From assembly GCA_900771005.1 (NCBI GenBank), contig CAAGMI010000281.1, forward strand, positions 1 to 5,933: a stretch of DNA of 5,933 nucleotides. The letters are read 5' to 3'. Position numbers and translations under genes: made by a program. Within the stretch, counting starts at the first letter, position 1, and the number at the start of each line of letters is the position of its first letter. Under the pieces are notes generated by a model that was not told the origin of the DNA, ran no database searches, and saw nothing but the letters and a program-made list of their open reading frames with translations. Of the stretch, positions 1 to 5,819 are shown in pieces. This DNA comes from Rikenellaceae bacterium. GTDB taxonomy: Bacteria > Bacteroidota > Bacteroidia > Bacteroidales > UBA932.

Positions 1-422
1 ACATTCTCGGACGAGAACGCGGCAGTATCAAGCGACTCGGCACCTTCAAGCCCGAAAAGTTTCTTCAAGTTGTCCACGCTGGCCTTGTCGCCAATCTTGA
101 CGTCCTTGACGCTGACCGTAAAATCGAACGACCCCGCCATAGTCGATGGTTTGAATTCTTCGACCTTCAAATCATCGTCCGTCGGCATCTTCGCCAAAAG
201 TGCCGCGCTGTCCGTCGCGAAGCTTGCCCACGCGAATGGCGACGCCTTTACATCTGACGCGCCAATCTTCATCGCCCATTCGCGATAGGCATTGTATGTC
301 GCCGCATCGGTGACGTTCTCTGTAAGTCGCGCATCCGCAGATCCATCCAGCGCCGCTTGTACTGCCTTTGCATCAGCATTCGAATTGATTTCGGGAATCG
401 GATCAACAACAGCGAGCGGCTC
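1..422 (-). other. C-terminal segment of the giant protein, incomplete
   Basis: Residues 1607-1746 begin with a linker (VVDPIPEINSNADAKAV). An Ala-rich helical stretch follows with LTENVTDAATYNAYREWAM, then PFAWASFATDSAALLAKMPTDDDL. The last part looks like strands: SFDFTVSVKDVKIGD, NLKKLFGLEGAESLD, FSSENV. I recall similar YNAYREWA ... NLKKxFGxEGA segments near the C-termini of large secreted proteins from the same bacterial group. No LPXTG motif, PEP-CTERM or type IX sorting domain is visible before the window ends, so cell attachment cannot be judged. Confidence 0.6.
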
Positions 423-3400
423 CCATGAGATACCGTCAACCCACCCACAGTCATCACCTTCCGCTAGACCGTCGTCCTTCACATAAGCCCACATGAGAGT
501 ATGCGTCCCAGTTGTCTGGACGGGAATCAACATTTCGATCCAATCAGTGATACCATCAAGACGACCGAATTCATGGCCGTCTATCACAAAAACAAGATGG
601 TCAAAGTCTTTCAACTCATCCTCTTCACAAGACGCTTTCCACCAAAAGCGAATCGTGCCAGCACCTTGAACAGTCGTCTTGAACCACGAGATCTGATTAT
701 CTCCAATCTCTCCACTCTGAACACAGGCCGCGTCAAACTTCGCACCGTCGGTTTCAATCACCTTCCAAACATCATCCCCTCCCAACTCGAATGTATCCAC
801 CCCTACCGCATTCACAGCTTTGGCAAAAGTCAACACCTCGCCCTTGGTCAAGGTCACGCTGATTGTCTCGCTTTGCAGTTCTCCTAATTTAGCAAACGCA
901 TAGATCACGGATGTCTCGCTGATTTCAAACGGTTGCGTGTACTTGAACCGATCAGTCGCCTTTGGTTGCGCCCCTACACGGTAATAGATCGATGCGCCTA
1001 CGGTCGAGCAAGCCAACGTCACTTGGCACGAAGTCTCAAAGACGGTCCCATCGGCCGGACTGACCGTTGGCATCGCCACCTGCTCCAATTCCCAGACGGC
1101 GTACAGAATCACATTGACACCCGATTGTGAGGCCAAATTTTGCACTCGTTGCCCAGCCTCGTAAACGACCTCACCATCTGCTTCCATCGCCCAACCTACG
1201 AAACGATGTCCGGCCCATGAAAACGCACTTTCAGGCAAGACAACTTCTTCATCATAAATCGCGACCGTTGCCGACATCGCACCGCCACCACCGTTCGCAT
1301 TATACGAAATCAAATACTGAATCGGCGTCCAAACGGCGTAGAGGTTCACCGTTGCGCCGCTGGTCATAGTTAGGTTCTTCACATCTTCCTTGTCCTTGTA
1401 GGCCACAGTCCCGGCGGGAGTCGTTGCCCAACCCGCAAAGGCATACCCCGTCCTTGTGTATTGGCACTCTGCAAGCCCCTGCGATACCCCCACGACAAAG
1501 GTCTGATTCTCCATGATACCGTAGCCCCCGTTACCATGAAATTGAACCGCATAACTTGCCCCGTTCCAAACGGCATACAGCGTCACTTCCTGACCCTGTA
1601 TCTCTGCGAGGTTCTCCACCACCTTTTGATCGCCGTATTTTACGGCACCGCCGCGCGTCTCTGCCCATCCGGTAAACTTAAACCCGTTGAGGTAGTATTG
1701 ATTCGCCAACAACGTCTTCGATTCGTTATAGGTGTGCAACTGCCGTTCCATCGACCCGTAACCGCCATTCGCGTCAAAGACCACCCAATATGTGATCGGA
1801 CGCCAATGGGCATAAAGTTCGTTGTTCTCCTTGTGAACCTCGGTTGCCTCCGTGACAAGATCGCCCCCGACCTGCGATGTGTACCAGCCAAGGAACTCAT
1901 GACCGATCCGAGTGGGAACCGGCAACTCCCCGTATGTCACACCCGCAGGATATTCAACCTCGTCTGGGCTGACTGTTCCACCATTCGGATTGAAGATGAC
2001 GGTTATGCCGTCCTTCAACGACTTCCAATGAGCATAGAGCGTGTGTGCTTTCGTCGCCGTCACGCGCGTGTTCCAATAGATTTGCGCCCCCGCCTTTGGC
2101 TCCGTCCACCATCCATCAAAGAGATACCCCGTCCGCGTCGGATTCGTCTTGGGAAGCGAGTAGGTCGTATCGGTGATTTGTTCCGCCGCGTATATCTCGG
2201 GCGTTCCTCCATTCCCGTCGAACGTCACATCAAACCGATTTGGCGTCCAATATGTAATCACCCTCGCATTGCCGCACGTCGGCCACCCATCCGGCGGCAA
2301 AGTCGGCGATCCTGCGAGATACCATCCCGTCGACCCCTTCACGACATACGAGACAAGCTGATCCGATGTCCATGCATATGTTTCACTATTCACAGTTGGT
2401 GCATCACCCAAGAAATATATCCCTCGAAGATTGGACTCTTTGATGTGCGCCTCAAGATAAGCACCACCCCACCAACTGCTACAGAATTTTACGCCCAAGT
2501 TAGTGACAGACGCTGGGATCACTAACGTTGACAACTTCTTACAACATTGAAACGTTAGGTCTTTTAGCTCGCCAAGATTTTTTGACAACGATATGCTCTC
2601 AAGTTTGTTGCACCCATAGAATGCAGCTTCACCCAGTGAGATAACGCTGTTCGGGATACCTATTTCAGTAATCGACTCACACAATTCAAATGCCAAATCC
2701 CCAATAGACACAACAGAGTCGGGGATTACAATCGCTTTCAACATCGTGCATTCACAAAACATACGGTCAACTATGTTGACCGAGCCATCAGGGATAACAA
2801 CTGATTCTATCCTCGAGAAAGAGTCAGGAAAAATCTCATTCATCGTTTTCAAATGCGTTGGCACGGTCACCCCAGTGATGTAATCACACCCAGCGAAACA
2901 ATCATCCCCTATGGATGTCAAACTTGCAGGAAGAGACACCGACTTCAAGCGCATTGTTCCAATGCTCGATGCAAATGCCCTTGCGCCAATCGACTCAAGG
3001 CCTTCGGCAAACTCCACTTTCTCCAATGAAATACAGTTTTCAAATGCAGAACATTCTACGGATTTCAAACCCGCGCCAAACGTCAATGTAATCATTTCTG
3101 TGCAGTTCTTGAACGCCCTTTCATCTATCGTCTCTACAGAATCTGGGATCACCACGTTGTCGAGATAGTAGTCATTTTCAAAAGCACCACTCCCTATCGA
3201 CACAAGTGAATCCGGGAAAACAACGCCCTCTATTTCCATGTCGGCAAATGCTTGATCGCCAATCGCACGAACACCATCAGGAATCATAACGTTAACACTT
3301 GTCCCCCGATAACCAATCACAATGTCACCATTGAACTCAAATTCTGGGTGTGTCTCACGCCATCGTGCAAATAAAGTAGTATTCTGAGTTATCTGTGTAG

Positions 3401-5240
3401 TCTCCGATACTTTGGCGCCACCTTCTTTAGCCGTAAACCAACCTACAAACTCATGCCACTTGCGAAAAACTGGAGGCAACATCCCCAAAGGCGCACCTAC
3501 ACTGCAGTTCAGACACTGAGATTCCGGCTCCCCTCCATTTGCATCAAAGGTGACTGTTACTCCTGTGTAACTGTAGTGCGCATAGAATGCTGTTTCATCA
3601 GACTCAATCTTTACATTCTCATCAATGCAAACACCTCCTGATTTCTCAGTAAACCACCCTATGAATTTATACCCAGGGACGGGTAATACAGACGGCAATG
3701 TTGGGGATTCTCCGATTGTGACAAGTTGCAGCAATTGGCTTTGCTCTGAGCACTTCCCAAGACCATTTAAGTCAAAGGTCACCTTAGCAACCTCCATGAA
3801 TTCGATACGACTTACATCTATGCCTGATTTTGATTTAATGATTAAATCTTTTATCCGATCGCAATCACCACGACACACCTTGACCTCTTTTAGCGACGTG
3901 CAATCCTTTAATGCCTGATATCCAATGCTTTCAACATTCTTTGGGAATGCAATGGTCGACATCTCTCCGCACCCATAGAAAGCGGATTCCCCGATTGAAA
4001 GACTATTCGTTCCAGGCGCAATCACAACTGACTTCAGATGCGTGTTGTAAGCAAACGCAGTTCTTCCAATGTTGGCCACTCCATCCCCTATCGCCAATTC
4101 CTCAACACCATAGCAACTGCCAAACGCACTATCTCCAATTAAAATCACGGAAGAAGGGATGTCAATACGCGTCAAACCCTCACACCCCATAAATGCATTC
4201 TGCTTGATATTTGTTACCGAATCACAAATAGAAATAGATTTAAGTCCTAAACATGGATAAAATGCACCCTTGCCTATGGCATCAGCCCGAATTGTTACGG
4301 ATTCAATTCCATTACACCACCTAAATGACCCAGCTGGAATTTCCTCGTCATTTGTTACACTTACATGCTTGAGGGATGCGGGAACACAAGAAGCCATAGT
4401 CATTTCGCTTGCATATCGGTCTCCGCAAAAGATGGCCCCAAAAGATAATTCCTTCGAATCACCATACCATTCCGCCCATTCCCGCCCATCAGGGTAACAT
4501 CCTACGAATGGCACTACAACATTTGTCAAACAAGAGCAACCATTAAATGCACCACAATCCATATTAGTAACAGTATTCGGAACTACGATTGATCTCAAAG
4601 AGTCACATCCAGAAAATGCATGGTAAGGCACTTTGGTCACGCCTTCTGGTATCATAACATCTATAAGTTCATCCTCATTAAGATAAAGCTTGTGTGGGTT
4701 GGAAATGTTAACTACATAATCATAGTAATATGATTCAGGTTGAATCTCGCACCATGACTTCAAATCTTTAATATGTATCGCCTGCAAATGTGAACAGCCG
4801 TCAAACGCTCCAATACCAATCGTCTTTAGAGAACTTCCAATTTCCAAAGTTTCAAGATTTGAACATCCTGAAAATGCATAGTGACTTATTCTCTCTACAG
4901 AATCCGGCAGAACGATCTGAGTCAAACTACTACATCCGCTAAACGCCCCTTCTTCAATACTAATAACTTCCGTTGAAATATCCACCGATGTCAAAGATGA
5001 ACAATCCTTAAACGCATACTCGCCTATACAGGTAACGGGATTGCCGCCAAGCATTTTGGGGCATTTAATCTGTCCTTGAATATCCGGCGGGACTGCCGTC
5101 TCGCCATACCCAAGGCCCAGCACTGCGCCCCCCTCTGTAACATGATAAGACCATTTTACGTTCGTTTCGGGATCAACCCAGATGTCCGCGAATGAAGTTA
5201 TCCCAAGCAATGTAAACAAAGAGAATACAATCTTTGACAT
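1..5240 (-). CDS. Giant exported BspA-type LRR / InlB-repeat surface protein, partial (C-terminus off the left edge)
   Basis: The frame is open for 1746 full codons from the ATG at 5238-5240 to the left edge, with no in-frame stop. The start is supported by a Shine-Dalgarno sequence four bases upstream and an immediate signal peptide (hydrophobic core IVFSLFTLLGIT, likely cut after SFA-18). Domains by residue: LRR_5 block ~71-455; two InlB-type repeats ~484-627; LRR_5 block ~639-975; five InlB-type repeats ~1003-1383; chitobiase C-terminal-like module ~1390-1466; beta-sandwich module ~1479-1606; C-terminal segment 1607 onward with YNAYREWAMKIG. I see no catalytic domain. Family knowledge: BspA-like LRR proteins act as adhesins or ligand binders, and InlB B-repeats are surface spacers or binding modules. 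Inferred role: a secreted or cell-surface binding protein. The LRR-coding parts look more AT-rich than the rest, which suggests modular assembly. The anchoring signal, if any, lies outside the window. Confidence 0.95.
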   Translation of the reverse strand, partial: MSKIVFSLFTLLGITSFADIWVDPETNVKWSYHVTEGGAVLGLGYGETAVPPDIQGQIKCPKMLGGNPVTCIGEYAFKDCSSLTSVDISTEVISIEEGAFSGCSSLTQIVLPDSVERISHYAFSGCSNLETLEIGSSLKTIGIGAFDGCSHLQAIHIKDLKSWCEIQPESYYYDYVVNISNPHKLYLNEDELIDVMIPEGVTKVPYHAFSGCDSLRSIVVPNTVTNMDCGAFNGCSCLTNVVVPFVGCYPDGREWAEWYGDSKELSFGAIFCGDRYASEMTMASCVPASLKHVSVTNDEEIPAGSFRWCNGIESVTIRADAIGKGAFYPCLGLKSISICDSVTNIKQNAFMGCEGLTRIDIPSSVILIGDSAFGSCYGVEELAIGDGVANIGRTAFAYNTHLKSVVIAPGTNSLSIGESAFYGCGEMSTIAFPKNVESIGYQALKDCTSLKEVKVCRGDCDRIKDLIIKSKSGIDVSRIEFMEVAKVTFDLNGLGKCSEQSQLLQLVTIGESPTLPSVLPVPGYKFIGWFTEKSGGVCIDENVKIESDETAFYAHYSYTGVTVTFDANGGEPESQCLNCSVGAPLGMLPPVFRKWHEFVGWFTAKEGGAKVSETTQITQNTTLFARWRETHPEFEFNGDIVIGYRGTSVNVMIPDGVRAIGDQAFADMEIEGVVFPDSLVSIGSGAFENDYYLDNVVIPDSVETIDERAFKNCTEMITLTFGAGLKSVECSAFENCISLEKVEFAEGLESIGARAFASSIGTMRLKSVSLPASLTSIGDDCFAGCDYITGVTVPTHLKTMNEIFPDSFSRIESVVIPDGSVNIVDRMFCECTMLKAIVIPDSVVSIGDLAFELCESITEIGIPNSVISLGEAAFYGCNKLESISLSKNLGELKDLTFQCCKKLSTLVIPASVTNLGVKFCSSWWGGAYLEAHIKESNLRGIYFLGDAPTVNSETYAWTSDQLVSYVVKGSTGWYLAGSPTLPPDGWPTCGNARVITYWTPNRFDVTFDGNGGTPEIYAAEQITDTTYSLPKTNPTRTGYLFDGWWTEPKAGAQIYWNTRVTATKAHTLYAHWKSLKDGITVIFNPNGGTVSPDEVEYPAGVTYGELPVPTRIGHEFLGWYTSQVGGDLVTEATEVHKENNELYAHWRPITYWVVFDANGGYGSMERQLHTYNESKTLLANQYYLNGFKFTGWAETRGGAVKYGDQKVVENLAEIQGQEVTLYAVWNGASYAVQFHGNGGYGIMENQTFVVGVSQGLAECQYTRTGYAFAGWATTPAGTVAYKDKEDVKNLTMTSGATVNLYAVWTPIQYLISYNANGGGGAMSATVAIYDEEVVLPESAFSWAGHRFVGWAMEADGEVVYEAGQRVQNLASQSGVNVILYAVWELEQVAMPTVSPADGTVFETSCQVTLACSTVGASIYYRVGAQPKATDRFKYTQPFEISETSVIYAFAKLGELQSETISVTLTKGEVLTFAKAVNAVGVDTFELGGDDVWKVIETDGAKFDAACVQSGEIGDNQISWFKTTVQGAGTIRFWWKASCEEDELKDFDHLVFVIDGHEFGRLDGITDWIEMLIPVQTTGTHTLMWAYVKDDGLAEGDDCGWVDGISWEPLAVVDPIPEINSNADAKAVQAALDGSADARLTENVTDAATYNAYREWAMKIGASDVKASPFAWASFATDSAALLAKMPTDDDLKVEEFKPSTMAGSFDFTVSVKDVKIGDKASVDNLKKLFGLEGAESLDTAAFSSEN
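423..806 (-). other. Beta-sandwich (jelly-roll-like) module ending GWVDGISW
   Basis: Residues ~1479-1606 have a beta-rich pattern. It runs from VDTFELGGDDVWKVI through FDAACVQSGEIGDNQISWF, TTVQGAGTIRFWWKASCEE, FVIDGHEFGRL and TTGTHTLMWAYVKD to DDCGWVDGISWE. The run 'GxIxFWWK ... VIDG ... W ... GxHTLxWxYxKD ... GWVDxIxW' resembles a module I recall from large secreted proteins of Kiritimatiellota/Lentisphaerota-type bacteria. It is reminiscent of MAM/LamG-like carbohydrate-binding folds. The fold is inferred from the strand pattern and the ligand is unknown. Acidic residues (EEDELKDFD) could serve as a metal site, but that is speculation. Confidence 0.6.
843..1073 (-). other. Chitobiase/beta-hexosaminidase C-terminal-like module (CHB_HEX_C type)
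   Basis: Residues ~1390-1466 start MPTVSPADGTVFETSCQVTL and continue with GASIYYRVGAQP, YTQPFEI, SVIYAFAKLG and SETISVTLTK. The order P-x-x-SP-x-x-G-x-x-F, then h-x-h-x-C/S, then A-x-I-Y-Y-x, then T-x-h-x-A-x-A matches the Fn3-like module at the C-terminus of chitobiases. That module is also widespread as a stand-alone accessory domain in secreted proteins of many bacteria. No glycosidase catalytic domain accompanies it here, so it is probably structural or carbohydrate-associated. The assignment is by eye. Confidence 0.72.
1092..2234 (-). repeat. Array of five InlB-type repeats, two short and three long subtype
   Basis: Repeat boundaries by residue are ~1003-1072, ~1079-1146, ~1151-1225, ~1230-1304 and ~1309-1383. 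Each opens with FDxNGG or a variant (FDGNGGTPE, FNPNGGTVS, FDANGGYGS, FHGNGGYGI, YNANGGGGA), has a central FxGW and closes with LYAHW or LYAVW. The first two end in the short LYAHW form. The last three share a longer form: GYGSM/GYGIM/GGGAM early, and a VxNL...G..V.LYAVW end. Adjacent copies are well diverged, so recent tandem duplication is not obvious. Confidence 0.88.
2316..3326 (-). repeat. LRR_5 (BspA-type) block 2, about 10-11 repeats plus a capping tail
   Basis: Residues ~639-975 carry a second run of BspA-type units such as SIGSGAFENDYYLDNVVIP and SIGDLAFELCESITEIGIP. One unit near the middle is longer (after SIGDDCFAGCDYI, with TMNEIFPDSFSRIE). The last units degrade into GVKFCSSWWGGAYLEAH, followed by GIYFLGDAPTV and KGSTGWYL. 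An IYFLGDAP...STGW tail is a usual end of LRR_5 solenoids in this family, so I place the block boundary there. Confidence 0.88.
3360..3791 (-). repeat. Two InlB-type (Listeria-Bacteroides) repeats between the LRR blocks
   Basis: Residues ~484-556 and ~561-627 follow the InlB B-repeat pattern: VTFDxNG near the start, a central GxxFxGWFT, then GG and a closing LFARW or AFYAHY. The second copy is canonical (VTFDANGG, FVGWFTAKEGG, TLFARW). The first is more diverged (VTFDLNGLG, FIGWFTEKSGG, AFYAHY). Known family role: beta-grasp-like spacers in secreted proteins. Here they separate two LRR solenoids, which is less usual than sitting after a single one. Confidence 0.88.
3876..5030 (-). repeat. LRR_5 (BspA-type) block 1, about 13-14 repeats
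   Basis: Residues ~71-455 repeat a unit of about 23 residues of the form I-x-x-x-AF-x-x-C-x-x-L-x-x-h-x-I-P-x-x-V. Examples are SIEEGAFSGCSSLTQIVLP and NIKQNAFMGCEGLTRIDIP. This is the Treponema/Bacteroides BspA-type LRR. Two places break the period. One, near residues 155-195, contains LKSWCEIQPE and KLYLNEDELIDVMIPEGV, an insertion I know from other BspA-like proteins. The other, near 240-290, contains YPDGREWAEWYGD. Cys and Leu of the consensus are kept in most units, so the block should fold as a solenoid. Confidence 0.9.
5187..5240 (-). other. Signal peptide of the giant surface protein (residues 1-18)
   Basis: The N-terminus reads MSK, then a hydrophobic run from Ile4 to Ile14, then TSFA followed by Asp19. 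Ser at -3... Phe at -2, Ala at -1 fits a signal peptidase I site (S-F-A, cut after residue 18). There is one Lys in the short n-region and no lipobox Cys, so a lipoprotein is unlikely. This implies Sec-dependent export. Confidence 0.85.
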
Positions 5241-5244
5241 GCGC

Positions 5245-5251
5245 ACCTCCT
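5245..5251 (-). promoter_or_regulatory. Shine-Dalgarno sequence of the giant protein gene
   Basis: On the minus strand the bases read AGGAGGT, four bases before the ATG at 5238-5240. This is a near-perfect anti-16S match and fixes the start of the large gene. Its first A is also the last base of the TGA stop (5251-5253) of the upstream small gene, so ribosomes ending there could re-initiate directly. Confidence 0.9.
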
Positions 5252-5625
5252 CACACATCAAAATAACCAAATGGGGAACAAAGACGCTTCCCGCGCAATG
5301 TCGAGAGAACATTTCGCACAGTAGCACAATCCAACGGAAGTAACTCACACACCCGTCGCACAGAATCGCATTTTTTGGTAGCTTGCAGTTTTGGCGGGAG
5401 ATTCCGACGAGACGATTGAGAGGGCAACATCCAACGTCTTCCGTTCTTTTGAACTTTTATTTTCCAGGCACCCATCAGCCGTCCATGATAACTTGCGACA
5501 AGAACTTCACATGCTTCGGCGCTTGGCGAATTTCCTACCCGCCAATCTCCGCGCGCCATATCTTCGAGCGAACAACCTGATTTCTCTCGCCGATTCGCAT
5601 CGTAAATGGCATTTATTGAAACCAT
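5251..5625 (-). CDS. Small protein with MARGDWRVG and SPFGYFDV motifs, family not named
   Basis: A 124-residue frame starts at ATG 5623-5625 with GAAGG five bases upstream and ends in TGA at 5251-5253. Motifs by residue: INAIYDANRR near 4-13, SLEDMARGDWRVG near 19-31, EVLVASYHGRLMGAWKI near 39-55, GRRW near 61-64, and a C-terminal TLRGKRLCSPFGYFDV. The order 'Y/D-A-RG-x-WR-x-G ... A-x-Y-x-G-x-x-x-G-A/V-Y/W-K-I ... GRxW' resembles small PUA/ASCH-like hypothetical proteins with an 'YxATRGxWR' core that I know from many bacteria. If so it may bind a nucleic acid or nucleotide in the cytoplasm. No signal peptide or membrane segment is seen. The frame stays open to 5715 with alternative GTG (5646) and TTG (5715) starts; a GTG start would add a hydrophobic strand (VLVKVI) that could belong to the fold. 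Probably the first gene of an operon with the giant protein. Confidence 0.65.
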   Translation of the reverse strand: MVSINAIYDANRREKSGCSLEDMARGDWRVGNSPSAEACEVLVASYHGRLMGAWKIKVQKNGRRWMLPSQSSRRNLPPKLQATKKCDSVRRVCELLPLDCATVRNVLSTLRGKRLCSPFGYFDV

Positions 5626-5630
5626 TATGA

Positions 5631-5635
5631 CCTTC
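5631..5635 (-). promoter_or_regulatory. Candidate Shine-Dalgarno deciding the start of the small gene
   Basis: GAAGG on the minus strand lies five bases before the ATG at 5623-5625. The alternative GTG at 5644-5646 and TTG at 5713-5715 have no comparable purine-rich site at the right distance, which favours the ATG. Confidence 0.5.
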
Positions 5636-5700
5636 ACAAGCACCACATTCTTTCTGCCGCACAGTCGTTTCACGCCACAACCCCTGTACGGCAAAAAGAA

Positions 5701-5804
5701 GTGGCGTGTTCCCAATCACCCACGTCTCATGCAAGGCATCGCCAAACGCCCTTGAGTAAACATGAATGATGAAAACACGCCACGTGGATTACCCACGTAG
5801 CGCG
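5701..5804. repeat. Nested inverted and direct repeats in the intergenic region
   Basis: GTGGCGTGTT at 5701-5710 is the exact reverse complement of AACACGCCAC at 5774-5783. ATCACCCACGT at 5715-5725 recurs with one mismatch as ATTACCCACGT at 5788-5798. Each copy of the second element sits a few bases after a copy of the first, but the first element is inverted in one of them. The right-hand set overlaps the hairpin. It may be a regulatory structure or the remnant of a dispersed repeat. Confidence 0.55.
5776..5804 (-). terminator. Terminator-like hairpin downstream of a possible upstream gene
   Basis: In minus-strand RNA two 12-base arms (5793-5804 and 5776-5787) pair fully around a five-base loop (5788-5792), with two G-U wobbles. 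On the plus strand one of these wobbles becomes an A-C mismatch, so the hairpin suits minus-strand transcripts better. It is followed on the minus strand by UGUUUUC, a short U tract, and begins 15 bases after a candidate stop codon at 5820-5822. This fits an intrinsic terminator, though the U tract is weak. It could instead be part of a repeat structure with 5701-5725. Confidence 0.5.
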
Positions 5805-5819
5805 ATCATCGTATTCCGC

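Larger units (their letters stand above)
5626..5819. other. Intergenic region upstream of the small gene
   Basis: Apart from the hairpin and the repeat pair, I see no clear gene here. No convincing sigma-70 promoter is visible on the minus strand: a TTTACT near 5760 lacks a good -10 element at the right distance. A promoter for the two-gene unit should lie in this region or further upstream. A short minus frame starting with a TTG at 5732-5734 overlaps the small gene, but it lacks supporting motifs. Confidence 0.5.

Noticed and set aside
501..887. A 128-codon plus-strand frame.
   Set aside because: It is antisense to the beta-sandwich and chitobiase-like modules, with no motifs; a shadow frame.
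1461..2525. A 354-codon open frame on the plus strand.
   Set aside because: It lies wholly antisense to the InlB and LRR coding region, is rich in Arg, Pro and His, shows no domain and has no convincing ribosome binding site. It is a shadow of the minus-strand gene.
3876..5030. Regular ~69-base periodicity that could suggest a CRISPR-like or satellite array.
   Set aside because: The periodicity follows the LRR protein repeat; the DNA copies are diverged and there are no identical repeats with unique spacers.
5507..5734. A minus-strand frame starting at TTG with HETWVIGNTPLLFAVQGLWRE.
   Set aside because: It overlaps the small gene in another frame, turns Arg-rich in the overlap and lacks a good start. 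The frame with MARGDWRVG has much better motif support.
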